Assembly: GCF_020012125.1 (NCBI RefSeq)
Contig: NZ_JAIFAG010000001.1
Coordinates: 3,906,001-3,970,000, forward strand
Reading direction: 5' to 3'
Source of the DNA: Hymenobacter psoromatis
GTDB lineage: Bacteria; Bacteroidota; Bacteroidia; Cytophagales; Hymenobacteraceae
DNA length: 64,000 nt
The translations under genes were made by a program, and so were the position numbers. Position 1 is the stretch's first letter. Each line of letters opens with the position of its first letter. The notes beneath the pieces were generated by a model. The model did not search any database and was not told the origin of the DNA. It was given only the letters and a program-made list of their open reading frames with translations. Below, piece after piece: positions 26,660 to 34,707 of the stretch.

Positions 26660-26703
26660 AAAATCCGTGAAATCCGCCTAAAATCCGTTTGAATCTGTGG
26701 TCA
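26660..26703 (+). repeat. AATCCGTTAAATC-family repeat overlapping the pdxJ start
   Basis: A segment containing AAAATCCGTTTGAATCTGTG matches segments at 41443-41502 and 52928-52968 (AATCCGTTAAATCnnTTTGAgTCTGyGGT). The end of the unit supplies the GTG start of pdxJ at 26697. Confidence 0.65.
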
Positions 26704-27416
26704 AGCTAAGCGTCAACATCAACAAAATCGCTACCCTACGCAATGCCCGCGGCCTGCACGCCCGGCCCGATTTGCTGCAAGCCGCCCGCTACATCGAGCG
26801 CTTTGGGGCTGAGGGCATCACGGTGCACCCGCGCCCCGACGAGCGCCACATTCGCTACGATGATGTGCGCAATCTGAAGAGCGTTGTTACGACTGAGCTG
26901 AACGTGGAGGGCAACCCTACCCCCGATTTTGTGGCCCTGTGCCGCGAAGTGCGCCCTGAGCAGGTGACGCTGGTGCCCGATGCGCCCGACGCTATCACTT
27001 CCAATGCCGGATGGGACGTGGTGAGCCACCAAGGCTTTCTGCGCGACGTGGTGGCCGAATTGCAGAGCTACGGCGCCCGCGTCAGCATCTTTCTCGACCC
27101 CAACCCGGCGCTGATTGATGCTGCCGCCCGCACTGGCACTGACCGCATCGAGCTCTACACAGAGGCCTACGCCCGCTACTACCCCACCGACCGCACCGCG
27201 GCCGTGCTGCCCTACCGCGACACCGCCCGCGCCGCCGTAGCCGCCGGCCTGGGCCTGAACGCCGGCCACGATTTAGACCTCGAAAACCTCGCCTACTTTG
27301 CTCAGGAATTACCCGGCTTGCAGGAAGTTAGTATCGGCCACGCGCTGGTAGCCGATGCGCTGTATTTAGGCCTAGAAAATACCGTGCAGCTATATAAGCG
27401 GCAGCTTAGGTTTTGA
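26697..27416 (+). CDS. pdxJ: Pyridoxine 5'-phosphate synthase
   Basis: Last step of de novo pyridoxine phosphate synthesis, joining 1-deoxyxylulose-5-P with 3-amino-acetone phosphate. 239 residues: [35 protein letters not shown] with the catalytic histidine and arginines, a conserved glutamate segment ([15 protein letters not shown]), LFLDPN-like [28 protein letters not shown] and the C-terminal [16 protein letters not shown]. The start is GTG, and it lies inside a dispersed repeat unit. The family length is normal. Confidence 0.93.
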   Translation: MVKLSVNINKIATLRNARGLHARPDLLQAARYIERFGAEGITVHPRPDERHIRYDDVRNLKSVVTTELNVEGNPTPDFVALCREVRPEQVTLVPDAPDAITSNAGWDVVSHQGFLRDVVAELQSYGARVSIFLDPNPALIDAAARTGTDRIELYTEAYARYYPTDRTAAVLPYRDTARAAVAAGLGLNAGHDLDLENLAYFAQELPGLQEVSIGHALVADALYLGLENTVQLYKRQLRF

Positions 27417-27429
27417 GCCGTCAGCTTTT

Positions 27430-28320
27430 CTAGCTCGATACCAAGACCTCAAACTGCCTAGGGTCGGCCAGCGGGTCGGCGGGCTGCGTAGGTAGGGGTA
27501 AGGGTGAATACAGGGCGCAGAGCGTGTTGCCGACCTGCACTAGCTGGCCGAGCAAAGTGGGCGGCAGGCCGTCGAGGAGCCCGGCCAGCACTTCCCAGCG
27601 CGGCTGGCCGGGCTGGCGGCTGGCATCGTGCCACACCACAGTGGTGGCGGGGCCTGCCAAGTGCGCAAACACGCGGGCCGTATCACGGCGCACGGCCTCG
27701 TAGCGGTGGTCGCCGTCAATGAAAATGAGGTCGAACGGCCCGGCGTCGGCTCGGAGCGCGGCCAGGTCGAAGGTAGCGGAGTTGCCGTGCAGATGCGTCA
27801 CGTTGGGCAGCGGGCGCGAAAAGTGACCATGCAAGCTGATGTAGCGCTCAGACAAGTGCAGAGCGCGCATCTCGGCGGCGCTCAGGTTGAGGGTATGCAC
27901 GGCGGCGGCTTCGGCGGCCACGTTGGCCGCGCTTTCGCCGCGCCAGGTGCCAATTTCGAAGTAGCGGCAGCCGGGAGTTTGCCGGGCCAAGGCCCGCAAG
28001 AGTAATAAATCGGTGGGTAGCGAGCCACCATCGCCGAAGGCAAACGGCGCGACGGTGCGGCTGGCGGCCGGCGCGCTAGCCGGCACGAAGTGCGCGAACG
28101 GCACCAGCGGCAGGCCGGCCCCGCCCAGGCCGGGCCAGCGGGCGGCGTGGGCCAGGGCGCGGGCGCGCCAGGCGGGCACGTCGGCGGCCAGCACTTCGGT
28201 GAGCAGGGCGGGCGTGCGGGCCAGCGCGGCCAGCGCGCGCAGGGCAGTAATGAGGCGGTTGCGGGGCACTAAGGGGGTAGGGCTAAAGAAACGCAAGATA
28301 TTGCCCGAACCACGGCGCAC
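27430..28320 (-). CDS. Class I SAM-dependent methyltransferase
   Basis: 296 residues. The glycine-rich SAM-binding motif is CRYFEIGTWRGESAANVAAE near residue 120 and the acidic segment FDLIFIDGDHRYEAVRRDTA comes about 75 residues later, as in Methyltransf_24-type enzymes that act on sugars or small molecules. The first 100 residues are Ala/Leu/Arg-rich and poorly conserved. Substrate unknown. Convergent with pdxJ (13 bases apart) and divergent from the lipoprotein gene at 28412. Confidence 0.8.
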   Translation of the reverse strand: MRRGSGNILRFFSPTPLVPRNRLITALRALAALARTPALLTEVLAADVPAWRARALAHAARWPGLGGAGLPLVPFAHFVPASAPAASRTVAPFAFGDGGSLPTDLLLLRALARQTPGCRYFEIGTWRGESAANVAAEAAAVHTLNLSAAEMRALHLSERYISLHGHFSRPLPNVTHLHGNSATFDLAALRADAGPFDLIFIDGDHRYEAVRRDTARVFAHLAGPATTVVWHDASRQPGQPRWEVLAGLLDGLPPTLLGQLVQVGNTLCALYSPLPLPTQPADPLADPRQFEVLVSS

Positions 28321-28411
28321 CGACCTGCTAAAGGTGATGCTTGGGTGTGGGGCACCCCTTGCCTGCCGTTACCTGCACCGTAACTTGCGCATTCATTTTT
28401 TTCTTCTGCTA

Positions 28412-29437
28412 GTGCGTTTACGTTTTTATTCGGCTTGGCGCGGGGCGCTGGGCCTCGGGCTACTGGCCAGCCTGGGCCTTGCGGCCTGCAACCGGTCGGG
28501 CCAAGGAGAATCTACTGGCAGCCAGGCTGATACTCTTACTGCCAACAAGCCTACCCCCGTTGATACCGTGAAGCTCAAGCGCCTAGCGTTGCAGCGCGAC
28601 TCGCTGCGGGCCGACAGCATCGCTCGTAAAACGGGGCAGTTGCCGGGAGCCATTCTGCCGGGGCACCGCATCGTAGCGTTCTATGGCAACATTCGCTCGA
28701 AGGGCATGGGTATTCTGGGCCGCGAGCCCAAGGCTCAGATGTTTCGCAAGTTTGATAAAGTAATCGCTGAGTGGCAGGCCGCCGACCCCTCACTACCCGT
28801 GATGCCGGCTATTCACAGCGTCACCATCACGGCGCAGGGCGCGGCGGGTTCCGATGGCAAATACCGCCTCATGAACTCTAAAAGCACGATTGAGGAAACC
28901 CGCAGCTGGGCCAGAGAGCATAATGCCCTGCTGTTTATGGACGTGCAGGTAGGCCTCAGCGACCTGGAGCACGAGCTACCCAAGCTGGCCGAGTATATGA
29001 AGGACCCGACCATTCACCTTGGCATTGACCCCGAGTTTGCGATGGCAACCAAAAAGGCGCGCCCCGGCAAGAAAATCGGCACCTACGATGCCAAGGACGT
29101 GAACTACGCCATCAATTTTCTGGCCCGCATCGTGAGCGAGAATCACCTGCCGCCCAAGATTCTGATGGTCCACCGCTTCACCCAAGGGATGCTCACCAAC
29201 TACAAAAATATCAAGCTCGACCCGCGCGTGCAGGTCGTGATGGACATGGACGGCTGGGGTGACCCTACCCTCAAAAAGGACTCCTATAAAGCCTACGTGG
29301 AGAAGCAGCCCGTACAGTACACCGGCTTCAAGCTCTTCTATGAGTACGACATCAAGCCCAAAGGCTCGCACCTAATGACCCCCAAAGAGGTGCTGTCTGA
29401 GCTAAACCCCAAGCCGCTCTACATTCAGTATCAGTAG
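28412..29437 (+). CDS. Lipoprotein of unknown function, possible TIM-barrel
   Basis: GTG at 28412 gives 341 residues with a lipoprotein signal (ALGLGLLASLGLAAC, Cys near residue 24). After a disordered linker the mature part has evenly spaced strands with polar ends: HRIVAFYGNI, VMPAIHSVTIT, NALLFMDVQVG, TIHLGIDPEFAM, PPKILMVHRFT, VQVVMDMDGWG, TGFKLFYEYD. This alternation, with acidic residues after several strands, suggests a TIM-barrel hydrolase-like fold, but I do not recognise the family and no catalytic pair is certain. The open frame upstream to 28013 is antisense to the methyltransferase gene and is rejected. Confidence 0.72.
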   Translation: MRLRFYSAWRGALGLGLLASLGLAACNRSGQGESTGSQADTLTANKPTPVDTVKLKRLALQRDSLRADSIARKTGQLPGAILPGHRIVAFYGNIRSKGMGILGREPKAQMFRKFDKVIAEWQAADPSLPVMPAIHSVTITAQGAAGSDGKYRLMNSKSTIEETRSWAREHNALLFMDVQVGLSDLEHELPKLAEYMKDPTIHLGIDPEFAMATKKARPGKKIGTYDAKDVNYAINFLARIVSENHLPPKILMVHRFTQGMLTNYKNIKLDPRVQVVMDMDGWGDPTLKKDSYKAYVEKQPVQYTGFKLFYEYDIKPKGSHLMTPKEVLSELNPKPLYIQYQ

Positions 29438-29440
29438 GAC

Positions 29441-29518
29441 AGTAAATGAGTAGGTGAGTAAAGTGGGGGTAGGCTTTATTTGCGCCTTACCCCTACTTTA
29501 CTCACCTACTCATTTACT
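29441..29518. terminator. Long inverted repeat between convergent genes
   Basis: AGTAAATGAGTAGGTGAG begins a 34-base arm (29441-29474) that pairs almost perfectly with 29484-29518, around a 9-base loop. It separates the lipoprotein gene and the convergent MFS gene and can act on both strands. The arm is built from GAGTA/GTGAGTA units as in the repeats at 32998 and 54205. Confidence 0.75.
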
Positions 29519-29527
29519 TTCTTACCG

Positions 29528-31099
29528 CTAGTGGGCGGCGTTCATGTCCACTTTGCCGGCAATTTTAGTGCGTTTCACAAAGAGGATGAGCGGTACGCAT
29601 ATCAGGAAGAAGATACCTAGCGCGTTGAAAATCTGCGAGTAGGTAATCAGCGATACCTGCTTCATGAGGGTGCCTTCGAGAGCCGCGTAGGCTTGCTGCC
29701 GGGCCTGCTCGGCGGGGAAGCCCTGGGCCATGAAGTTCTGCGTGAAGGCTTGGATGCGCTGCACGGTCTGCGTGTTATAGAGCGAGATGTTGGGCAGCAG
29801 CGCCACGCGGTTGTAGTCAATGCTACGTTCCAGATAAGTGCCCACGATGGCTACTCCAAACGAGCCGCCGAGCTGGCGAATCATGCCGGTGAGGCCGGCG
29901 GCCTGGCCGGCATCCTTGCCCTGCAAGCCCGCCAGGCTCATAATCGTGATGGGCAGGAAGATGAGACCCAGCCCAACACCACGCACGATGAGCGGCCAGA
30001 AGAAGTCGCCTTCGCCAGCCGTGGGCGAAATGCGCGCGCCCATCCAAAAGGTGAAGAAGAAGAAGATAATAAAGCCCATCGGCAACAATATTTTAATGGG
30101 CACGCCCGCGCCTACCAGCCGCCCGATAACCGGCATCATGAAGCCGGCCATCAGCGCGCCCGGCAGCAAAATCAGGCCCGTTTGCTCGGCCGTGAAGCCC
30201 AGAATGCGCTGGGTGAAAATCGGGAACACAAACACTGAAGCGAAGAGCCCGAAGCCTAGCACAAAGGAAAGAAACGCGCCTACCGCTAGGTTGCGGCTTT
30301 TGGTAATGACGCGCAAATCCACAATAGGCTGGCTCGCCGTCAGTTCGCGGATAACGAACCCGATAATGCCAACAACCGACAGCGTGGTGAATAGAACAAT
30401 GATTTTGTCGTCAAACCAGTCGTTGGTTTCGCCCTGCTCCAGCACGTATTGCAGCGAGCCCACGCCCATTATTAGCAGGCCGATGCCCGTCCAGTCAATC
30501 TGGCCCAACGGCCGCTTCACGGCATTTTTGATGCGTTCAGGGTCGCGAATGAACAGGATGGTGAAGATGGCCGCCATAATACCTACCGGCACGTTGACGT
30601 AGAAAATCCAGGGCCAGTCGTAGTTATCCACAATGAAGCCGCCCAGCGTAGGGCCGATGGTGGGCCCGATAATTACGCCCATGCCAAACAGCGCCTGCCC
30701 CAGCGCCAGCTGCCGCGGCGGAAAGGTATCTATCAGAATAGACTGTGAGGTAGCCATCAGGGCTCCGCCCCCAACGCCCTGAATAAAGCGGAACGCGACC
30801 AGTTCCCAGAGGTTGGTGCTTTGCCCGCAGGCCATTGAGGAGAGGGTGAAGAGGATGACCGAAAACAGGAAGTAGTTCTTGCGCCCGAACTGCTCGCCCA
30901 AAAAGCCGGTCATCGGAATCACAATCACGTTGGCAATGGCATAACTAGCCACTACCCAGCTCACTTCTTGCTGCGTGGCCGAGAGGTTGCCCATCATCTG
31001 GGTCAGGGCTACGTTCACAATGCTGGTATCAATCAGCTCCAGCAAACAGCACAGGACCACCGTGACAACGATAATCCATTTTCTAAATCCGGTTTCCAT
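29528..31099 (-). CDS. DHA2-family MFS drug efflux transporter (EmrB-like)
   Basis: Proton-driven exporter of the 14-helix DHA2 family, the inner-membrane part of an EmrAB-TolC-type pump. 523 residues with helices throughout; motif A is GFLGEQFGRKNYFL, motif C-like GVIIGPTIGPTLGGFIVDNY, and the signature QEVSWVVASYAIANVIVIPM is near residue 45. It is the last gene of the minus-strand run tolC - usp - hlyD - mfs. ATG at 31099, with about 320 non-coding bases to hlyD. Substrate unknown; toxic compounds or antibiotics are usual. Confidence 0.92.
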   Translation of the reverse strand: METGFRKWIIVVTVVLCCLLELIDTSIVNVALTQMMGNLSATQQEVSWVVASYAIANVIVIPMTGFLGEQFGRKNYFLFSVILFTLSSMACGQSTNLWELVAFRFIQGVGGGALMATSQSILIDTFPPRQLALGQALFGMGVIIGPTIGPTLGGFIVDNYDWPWIFYVNVPVGIMAAIFTILFIRDPERIKNAVKRPLGQIDWTGIGLLIMGVGSLQYVLEQGETNDWFDDKIIVLFTTLSVVGIIGFVIRELTASQPIVDLRVITKSRNLAVGAFLSFVLGFGLFASVFVFPIFTQRILGFTAEQTGLILLPGALMAGFMMPVIGRLVGAGVPIKILLPMGFIIFFFFTFWMGARISPTAGEGDFFWPLIVRGVGLGLIFLPITIMSLAGLQGKDAGQAAGLTGMIRQLGGSFGVAIVGTYLERSIDYNRVALLPNISLYNTQTVQRIQAFTQNFMAQGFPAEQARQQAYAALEGTLMKQVSLITYSQIFNALGIFFLICVPLILFVKRTKIAGKVDMNAAH

Positions 31100-31419
31100 C
31101 GGTGATTTAGTGAAATAGTGATTTAGTGAAGTAGTTTAACAGTGCGCCTGCAGGATGAAAGCGCGCCGCGAAACCAGTTTAATAAGTAGGTCGCGAAAAT
31201 TATCTTGCATTAATAAAAGAACGTCATGCTGAGCTTGCTGAAGCATCTCATTCGCAGCACTAAATCAATCGTTTAACGATGCGAGCGAGATGCACCGGCA
31301 AGCTCAGCATGACGTTTCAATAAGTTAAACTAATTCCTGGTAGGCAGTAATATTGAAACAATAAATTGGTAACTGAGCAAAACGGTGATCTAGCAGGTTA
31401 GTGCTAAATCACCGTTTTG
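31100..31419. other. Intergenic region between hlyD and the MFS gene
   Basis: No gene. It holds two unrelated inverted repeats (31220-31316 and 31377-31420) and, next to the MFS start, repeats of the unit GTGATTTAGTGAA at 31102-31131. Confidence 0.7.
31220..31316. repeat. Inverted repeat, 30-base arms
   Basis: AACGTCATGCTGAGCTTGC at 31220 starts an arm that pairs with 31287-31316 (27 of 30 positions) around a 37-base loop. It does not belong to the other families in the window by sequence. Confidence 0.75.
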
Positions 31420-31420
31420 C
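31377..31420 (-). terminator. Hairpin at the hlyD stop
   Basis: GCAAAACGGTGAT (31377-31389) and ATCACCGTTTTGC (31408-31420) form a perfect 13-bp stem abutting the hlyD stop codon. No U-run follows, so it may stabilise the message rather than terminate it. Confidence 0.6.
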
Positions 31421-32505
31421 TATTTCACCGAAACGATGGCGTTGACGCTCATGCCGGTGCGCAGGGGATGCTCGGGGTCTTCCTTATTTAGCACGATTTT
31501 GACGGGCACGCGCTGAGTCACCTTCACAAAATTACCAGTCGAATTGTCAGGGGGTAGGAGCGCGAAGCGCGCACCGGTTGCCGCCGACAGCGACTCGATG
31601 TGACCCTCAAAATCCTCGTTGGGGTAGGCGTCTATTTCCAGCTTGGCCGTCTGGCCCACCTTCATGTTTTCGAGCTGAGTTTCCTTGAAGTTGGCGATAA
31701 CCCAGGTTTTGCCGCTACTCACCAGGCCCATTAATTGCTGGCCGGGCGATACTACCTGGCCGGGCTGCACGTTTTTCTTGCTCACGTAGCCGTTGGCTGG
31801 GGCCAGCAGGGTCGTGTAGCTGAGCTGGAGATTGGTGTTGTCGAGGTCAGACTGGCGCTGCTTTACCACGGCTTGGGCCACTACTATCTGCTGCTGAGCG
31901 GCGGTTACCTGCTCGCGAGCCACCGTTACCATGTCGTTGGCGGTGCTGCGCTGGGCGTTAGTAGCGCTCAAGTTAGCCTGCACGGCGTCGTAATCGCTCT
32001 GCGGAATGATGTCATCCTTGCGCAGCTTCACGCTGCGGGCCAGGTCCTGCCGGAGCTTGACGCGGTTGGCCTCGCTCACGCCGATGGTGGTTTGGGCAGT
32101 GCGCACGTTGGCCTGAGCCGTGCCTACCTGAGCGCGGGCGGCCGTTACCTGGGCCTGGGCAGCTAGCAGGGCGGCATGGGCAGCATTGACGCGCTGCTGG
32201 TAGTCCGACTTATCGATGGTGACGAGCGTATCGCCCTTTTTCACCGTCTGGTTGTCCGTCACGAACACCTTCAGCACCGGGCCCGACACGCGGGGTATTA
32301 TTGGGTACACATCGCCCTCTACCTGGGCATCGTCGGTGCTTTCGTGAACTTTGGCAAATTCGTAGCGGCGGAAGCCATAGAAAGCGGCGGCTAGCAGCAC
32401 CAGGGCTATTATGATAAGTACCAGCGGGTTGCGCTTCTTAGCGGGTTCGAGCGGCTCGGCCACGGCGGTCGGAGGGGCGTCTTGGAGAGTGGAGTCAGTA
32501 GCCAT
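31420..32505 (-). CDS. HlyD/EmrA-family membrane fusion protein
   Basis: Periplasmic adaptor bridging the MFS pump and TolC. 361 residues: short cytoplasmic start, one membrane helix (PLVLIIIALVLLAAAFYGF, about residues 27-46), first lipoyl half (VYPIIPRVSGPVLKVFVTDN), a long alpha-hairpin rich in Ala/Gln/Val (residues about 95-215), second lipoyl half (TTLLAPANGYVSKKNVQPGQ) and a beta-barrel domain ending RTGMSVNAIVSVK. ATG at 32505. Follows the stress-protein gene and precedes the MFS gene. Confidence 0.92.
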   Translation of the reverse strand: MATDSTLQDAPPTAVAEPLEPAKKRNPLVLIIIALVLLAAAFYGFRRYEFAKVHESTDDAQVEGDVYPIIPRVSGPVLKVFVTDNQTVKKGDTLVTIDKSDYQQRVNAAHAALLAAQAQVTAARAQVGTAQANVRTAQTTIGVSEANRVKLRQDLARSVKLRKDDIIPQSDYDAVQANLSATNAQRSTANDMVTVAREQVTAAQQQIVVAQAVVKQRQSDLDNTNLQLSYTTLLAPANGYVSKKNVQPGQVVSPGQQLMGLVSSGKTWVIANFKETQLENMKVGQTAKLEIDAYPNEDFEGHIESLSAATGARFALLPPDNSTGNFVKVTQRVPVKIVLNKEDPEHPLRTGMSVNAIVSVK

Positions 32506-32607
32506 TTTTTTAAAAGCTGATAGCTTTTGGTAAAGAGAAATAAAAGACGAATTGTTGGAGAAATACCTACAAAGCGAAAAGCTTACACTTATCAGCTTAT
32601 TAAAAAG

Positions 32608-32997
32608 CTATTCGCGCACGAGCAGCGTGGGGCAGGGCGCGGTCCGCACGACCACTTCGGCCGTGTTACCCATTAGGAAGCGGCTGAGGCCAGTCTGGCC
32701 GTGGGCTCCAATCACGATGATATCGGCGTGCTGGCGGCGGGCTTCGGCAATGATGGCCGGCCCGGCCTCACCGTGCAGTGTGTGCACGAACACCCGGCTG
32801 GCTCCGGCCGCCTCGGCGGCGGCGCGGTGCGCATACAACTCAGCCTCCACGCCGGCCAGGGCCGGGGTGGCCGGCTCCTGCACGTAGAGCAGGCGCAGCT
32901 CGGCTCCGGTGCCCACGGCCAGCGCCGCGGCATACGCTACCAGCGCTCCCGAAGCGGCCGAAAAATCCAGCGGACACAAGATGGTCGAGAGGGTCAT
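32608..32997 (-). CDS. Universal stress protein (UspA family)
   Basis: 129 residues in a single Usp domain. The ATP-binding signature GAHGQTGLSRFLMGNTAEVV with a following CPTLLV is present, so it is likely of the nucleotide-binding class. The start TILCPLDFSAASGALVAYAA is typical. It lies between tolC and hlyD on the same strand, an uncommon place, which suggests that it is made together with the pump under stress. An inverted repeat fills the gap to tolC. Confidence 0.9.
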   Translation of the reverse strand: MTLSTILCPLDFSAASGALVAYAAALAVGTGAELRLLYVQEPATPALAGVEAELYAHRAAAEAAGASRVFVHTLHGEAGPAIIAEARRQHADIIVIGAHGQTGLSRFLMGNTAEVVVRTAPCPTLLVRE

Positions 32998-33112
32998 TAT
33001 AGTAACTGAGTAGGTGCGTAAATGAGTAAGTTTAAAAGCGAGAATACGACGAGCAAAGCGGCATTTTTAAATCAGCGCACCTTACTCAGTTACTCACCTA
33101 CTCAGTTACTAT
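32998..33112. repeat. GAGTAACTGAGTAGG-family inverted repeat
   Basis: 32-base arms at 32998-33030 and 33081-33112 (near-perfect) flank a 50-base loop, filling the whole gap between the tolC stop and the start of the stress-protein gene. The arm is made of tandem GAGTA/GTAACT units. Confidence 0.75.
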
Positions 33113-34482
33113 CATTGCCAAATCTGCTCGCCGGTGGCGCGGCGCAACTGATACTGGCCCAAAGTGTAGTTGTAGATAGCCTGGGCGCGGGCCAGGCGGG
33201 CCAGGGAAAGTTGGGTTTCCGCATCGAGCACGTCCAGGTTCTGGCCTACGCCATAGCGGTAGCGGCCCTCGGCGCGGGTGAGGGCGTCGGTGGCCTGGGC
33301 TACCTGCTGCTCGGCATTGTCGTAGCGGGCCTGGCTGAACTGCATGTTATTAACGGCTTGGCGAACATCGGACCGAATCTGTTCCTGCGTGTCGGCCGTG
33401 CGGGCCTGGGCGGCGCGGTAGTTGGCGGCGGCCTCCACGCGCTGCTTGCGGTTGCGGTTACCGTCGTAGATGGGCACCGACAACTGAGCCTGCGCCAAGG
33501 TATTGAACCGAATGTCATTTATCGTCCCGGTAGGCAGAATATAGCCGTTCTTACCCCCCACCTGCGCGCCCACGCCCAAGCTAGGCATGTTGCTGCGAGT
33601 AATGAGCTTGGCTTGCAGTTCGGCAGTATTTTCAGCATCCTTGCTGAGCTTCACCTCGGGCCTGTTTTCGGCGGCTTTAGCCAGCTCGGCGGTTAGGTCT
33701 ACGGGTTGCGGCTCATAGGTGAGGCGACCTTTTACCGGTACGTCGGTCTGTTGCGGCTTGTGTAGCAGCCGCGCCAGCTGCACCTGCTGGTTGAGGAGCT
33801 GGTTTTGTAGGTCGAGCTTGGTACTCTGGGCTTGAGTGATACGCACGTCAGTAGTCGTCACATCGAACTTCGTGCTGACGCCCGCCTCTACCCGCTTCTC
33901 CATCTCGTTGCGGTGCACTTGCAGCGAAGCTATCTGCTGGTCCTGCACCTGAATGCTGGCCCGCATAAAGAGAATATTATAATACGTCTGCGCTGCATTA
34001 AACGCCAGGTCGCGGCGCGCCACAATAACGTTGTCCTGGGCCGTCTGCACCTGCGAGCGCGACAAGTCAGTACTGGCACCGCGCTTGCCGAAATCCAGCA
34101 GCTCATACTGCGCCGTGATGTGAGCATCAAAGAGGTTGCTGGGTGCAAATCTTAGTTCCGGCCCGCCTCCAAGGGCTAGGTGCGACACCGGCGTGAGGTT
34201 CGTATAAGCTGCCGAGCCCGTAATCAGGGGTAGGAAGCCAGCCTGCGTCTGGGTCAGGCGACTGGAAGCGGCGTTAGCCAGCTCGGTAAGGTTAGCCACG
34301 CCCGGATTAGCGTCGAGCACCGCTTGCACTGTGCCACCGAGGCTAAGCGAATCGCTAAGCAACCCAATGGGCTGGTTGGCAGCGGGTAAGCCGGGCTGAG
34401 CCTGGGCCAGCGCGGGCCGGGCCAGCAAGCTGCCCGCAAGCGTCAGCCCCGCGAAGCTAGCCAGTTGATATCTAGAGAACAT
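33112..34482 (-). CDS. TolC-family outer-membrane efflux protein
   Basis: Outer-membrane channel of the tripartite pump. 456 residues: signal peptide (FAGLTLAGSLLARPALAQAQ), then two OEP repeats with long helices, each carrying the family pattern (VQAVLDANPGVANLTELANA; PEVKLSKDAENTAELQAKLI), strand segments FLPLITGSAAYTNL and MPSLGVGAQVGGKNGYIL, and the ending ALARAQAIYNYTLGQYQLRR. It is the first gene of the run. A TGGCAC-type sigma-54-like site lies 35 bases upstream and the activator gene is divergent. Confidence 0.92.
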   Translation of the reverse strand: MFSRYQLASFAGLTLAGSLLARPALAQAQPGLPAANQPIGLLSDSLSLGGTVQAVLDANPGVANLTELANAASSRLTQTQAGFLPLITGSAAYTNLTPVSHLALGGGPELRFAPSNLFDAHITAQYELLDFGKRGASTDLSRSQVQTAQDNVIVARRDLAFNAAQTYYNILFMRASIQVQDQQIASLQVHRNEMEKRVEAGVSTKFDVTTTDVRITQAQSTKLDLQNQLLNQQVQLARLLHKPQQTDVPVKGRLTYEPQPVDLTAELAKAAENRPEVKLSKDAENTAELQAKLITRSNMPSLGVGAQVGGKNGYILPTGTINDIRFNTLAQAQLSVPIYDGNRNRKQRVEAAANYRAAQARTADTQEQIRSDVRQAVNNMQFSQARYDNAEQQVAQATDALTRAEGRYRYGVGQNLDVLDAETQLSLARLARAQAIYNYTLGQYQLRRATGEQIWQ

Positions 34483-34707
34483 AAGCCAAGTGGCGTAGGA
34501 GTGTGCCGCCTGCTTACCGAAAGTTGTGCCAGTAGGTTATAGTGGAGTTTACTATTTATAACTCCTTCATTCACGGTTTTTTATAAATTAATACCACTTC
34601 TCGTTTCCAAAAAACCAAAGTTTAAAAAACAGGGTTTCCTGATATAACAGGAATACCTGAAACATTATGGCTACTTTCGGGTCTCATGCAACATAAGCCT
34701 ACCCTCC
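34483..34707. promoter_or_regulatory. Divergent control region between tolC and the sigma-54 activator
   Basis: On the minus strand TGGCACAACTTTCGG (34517-34531) resembles the sigma-54 consensus TGGCACgnnnnTTGC, perfect at -24 but imperfect at -12. Two dyads lie nearby: GGAGTT-N10-AACTCC at about 34544-34565 and TTCCTG-N6-CAGGAA at about 34637-34654. They are candidate operator or activator sites. Confidence 0.4.

Noticed and set aside
28013-28411. 5' extension of the lipoprotein gene
   Set aside because: These residues are antisense to the methyltransferase gene; the lipoprotein signal begins at the GTG at 28412.
29838-30602. 254-codon open frame antisense to the MFS gene
   Set aside because: Composition (Pro, Arg, Met, Ile repeats) is that of a shadow frame of the real transporter.
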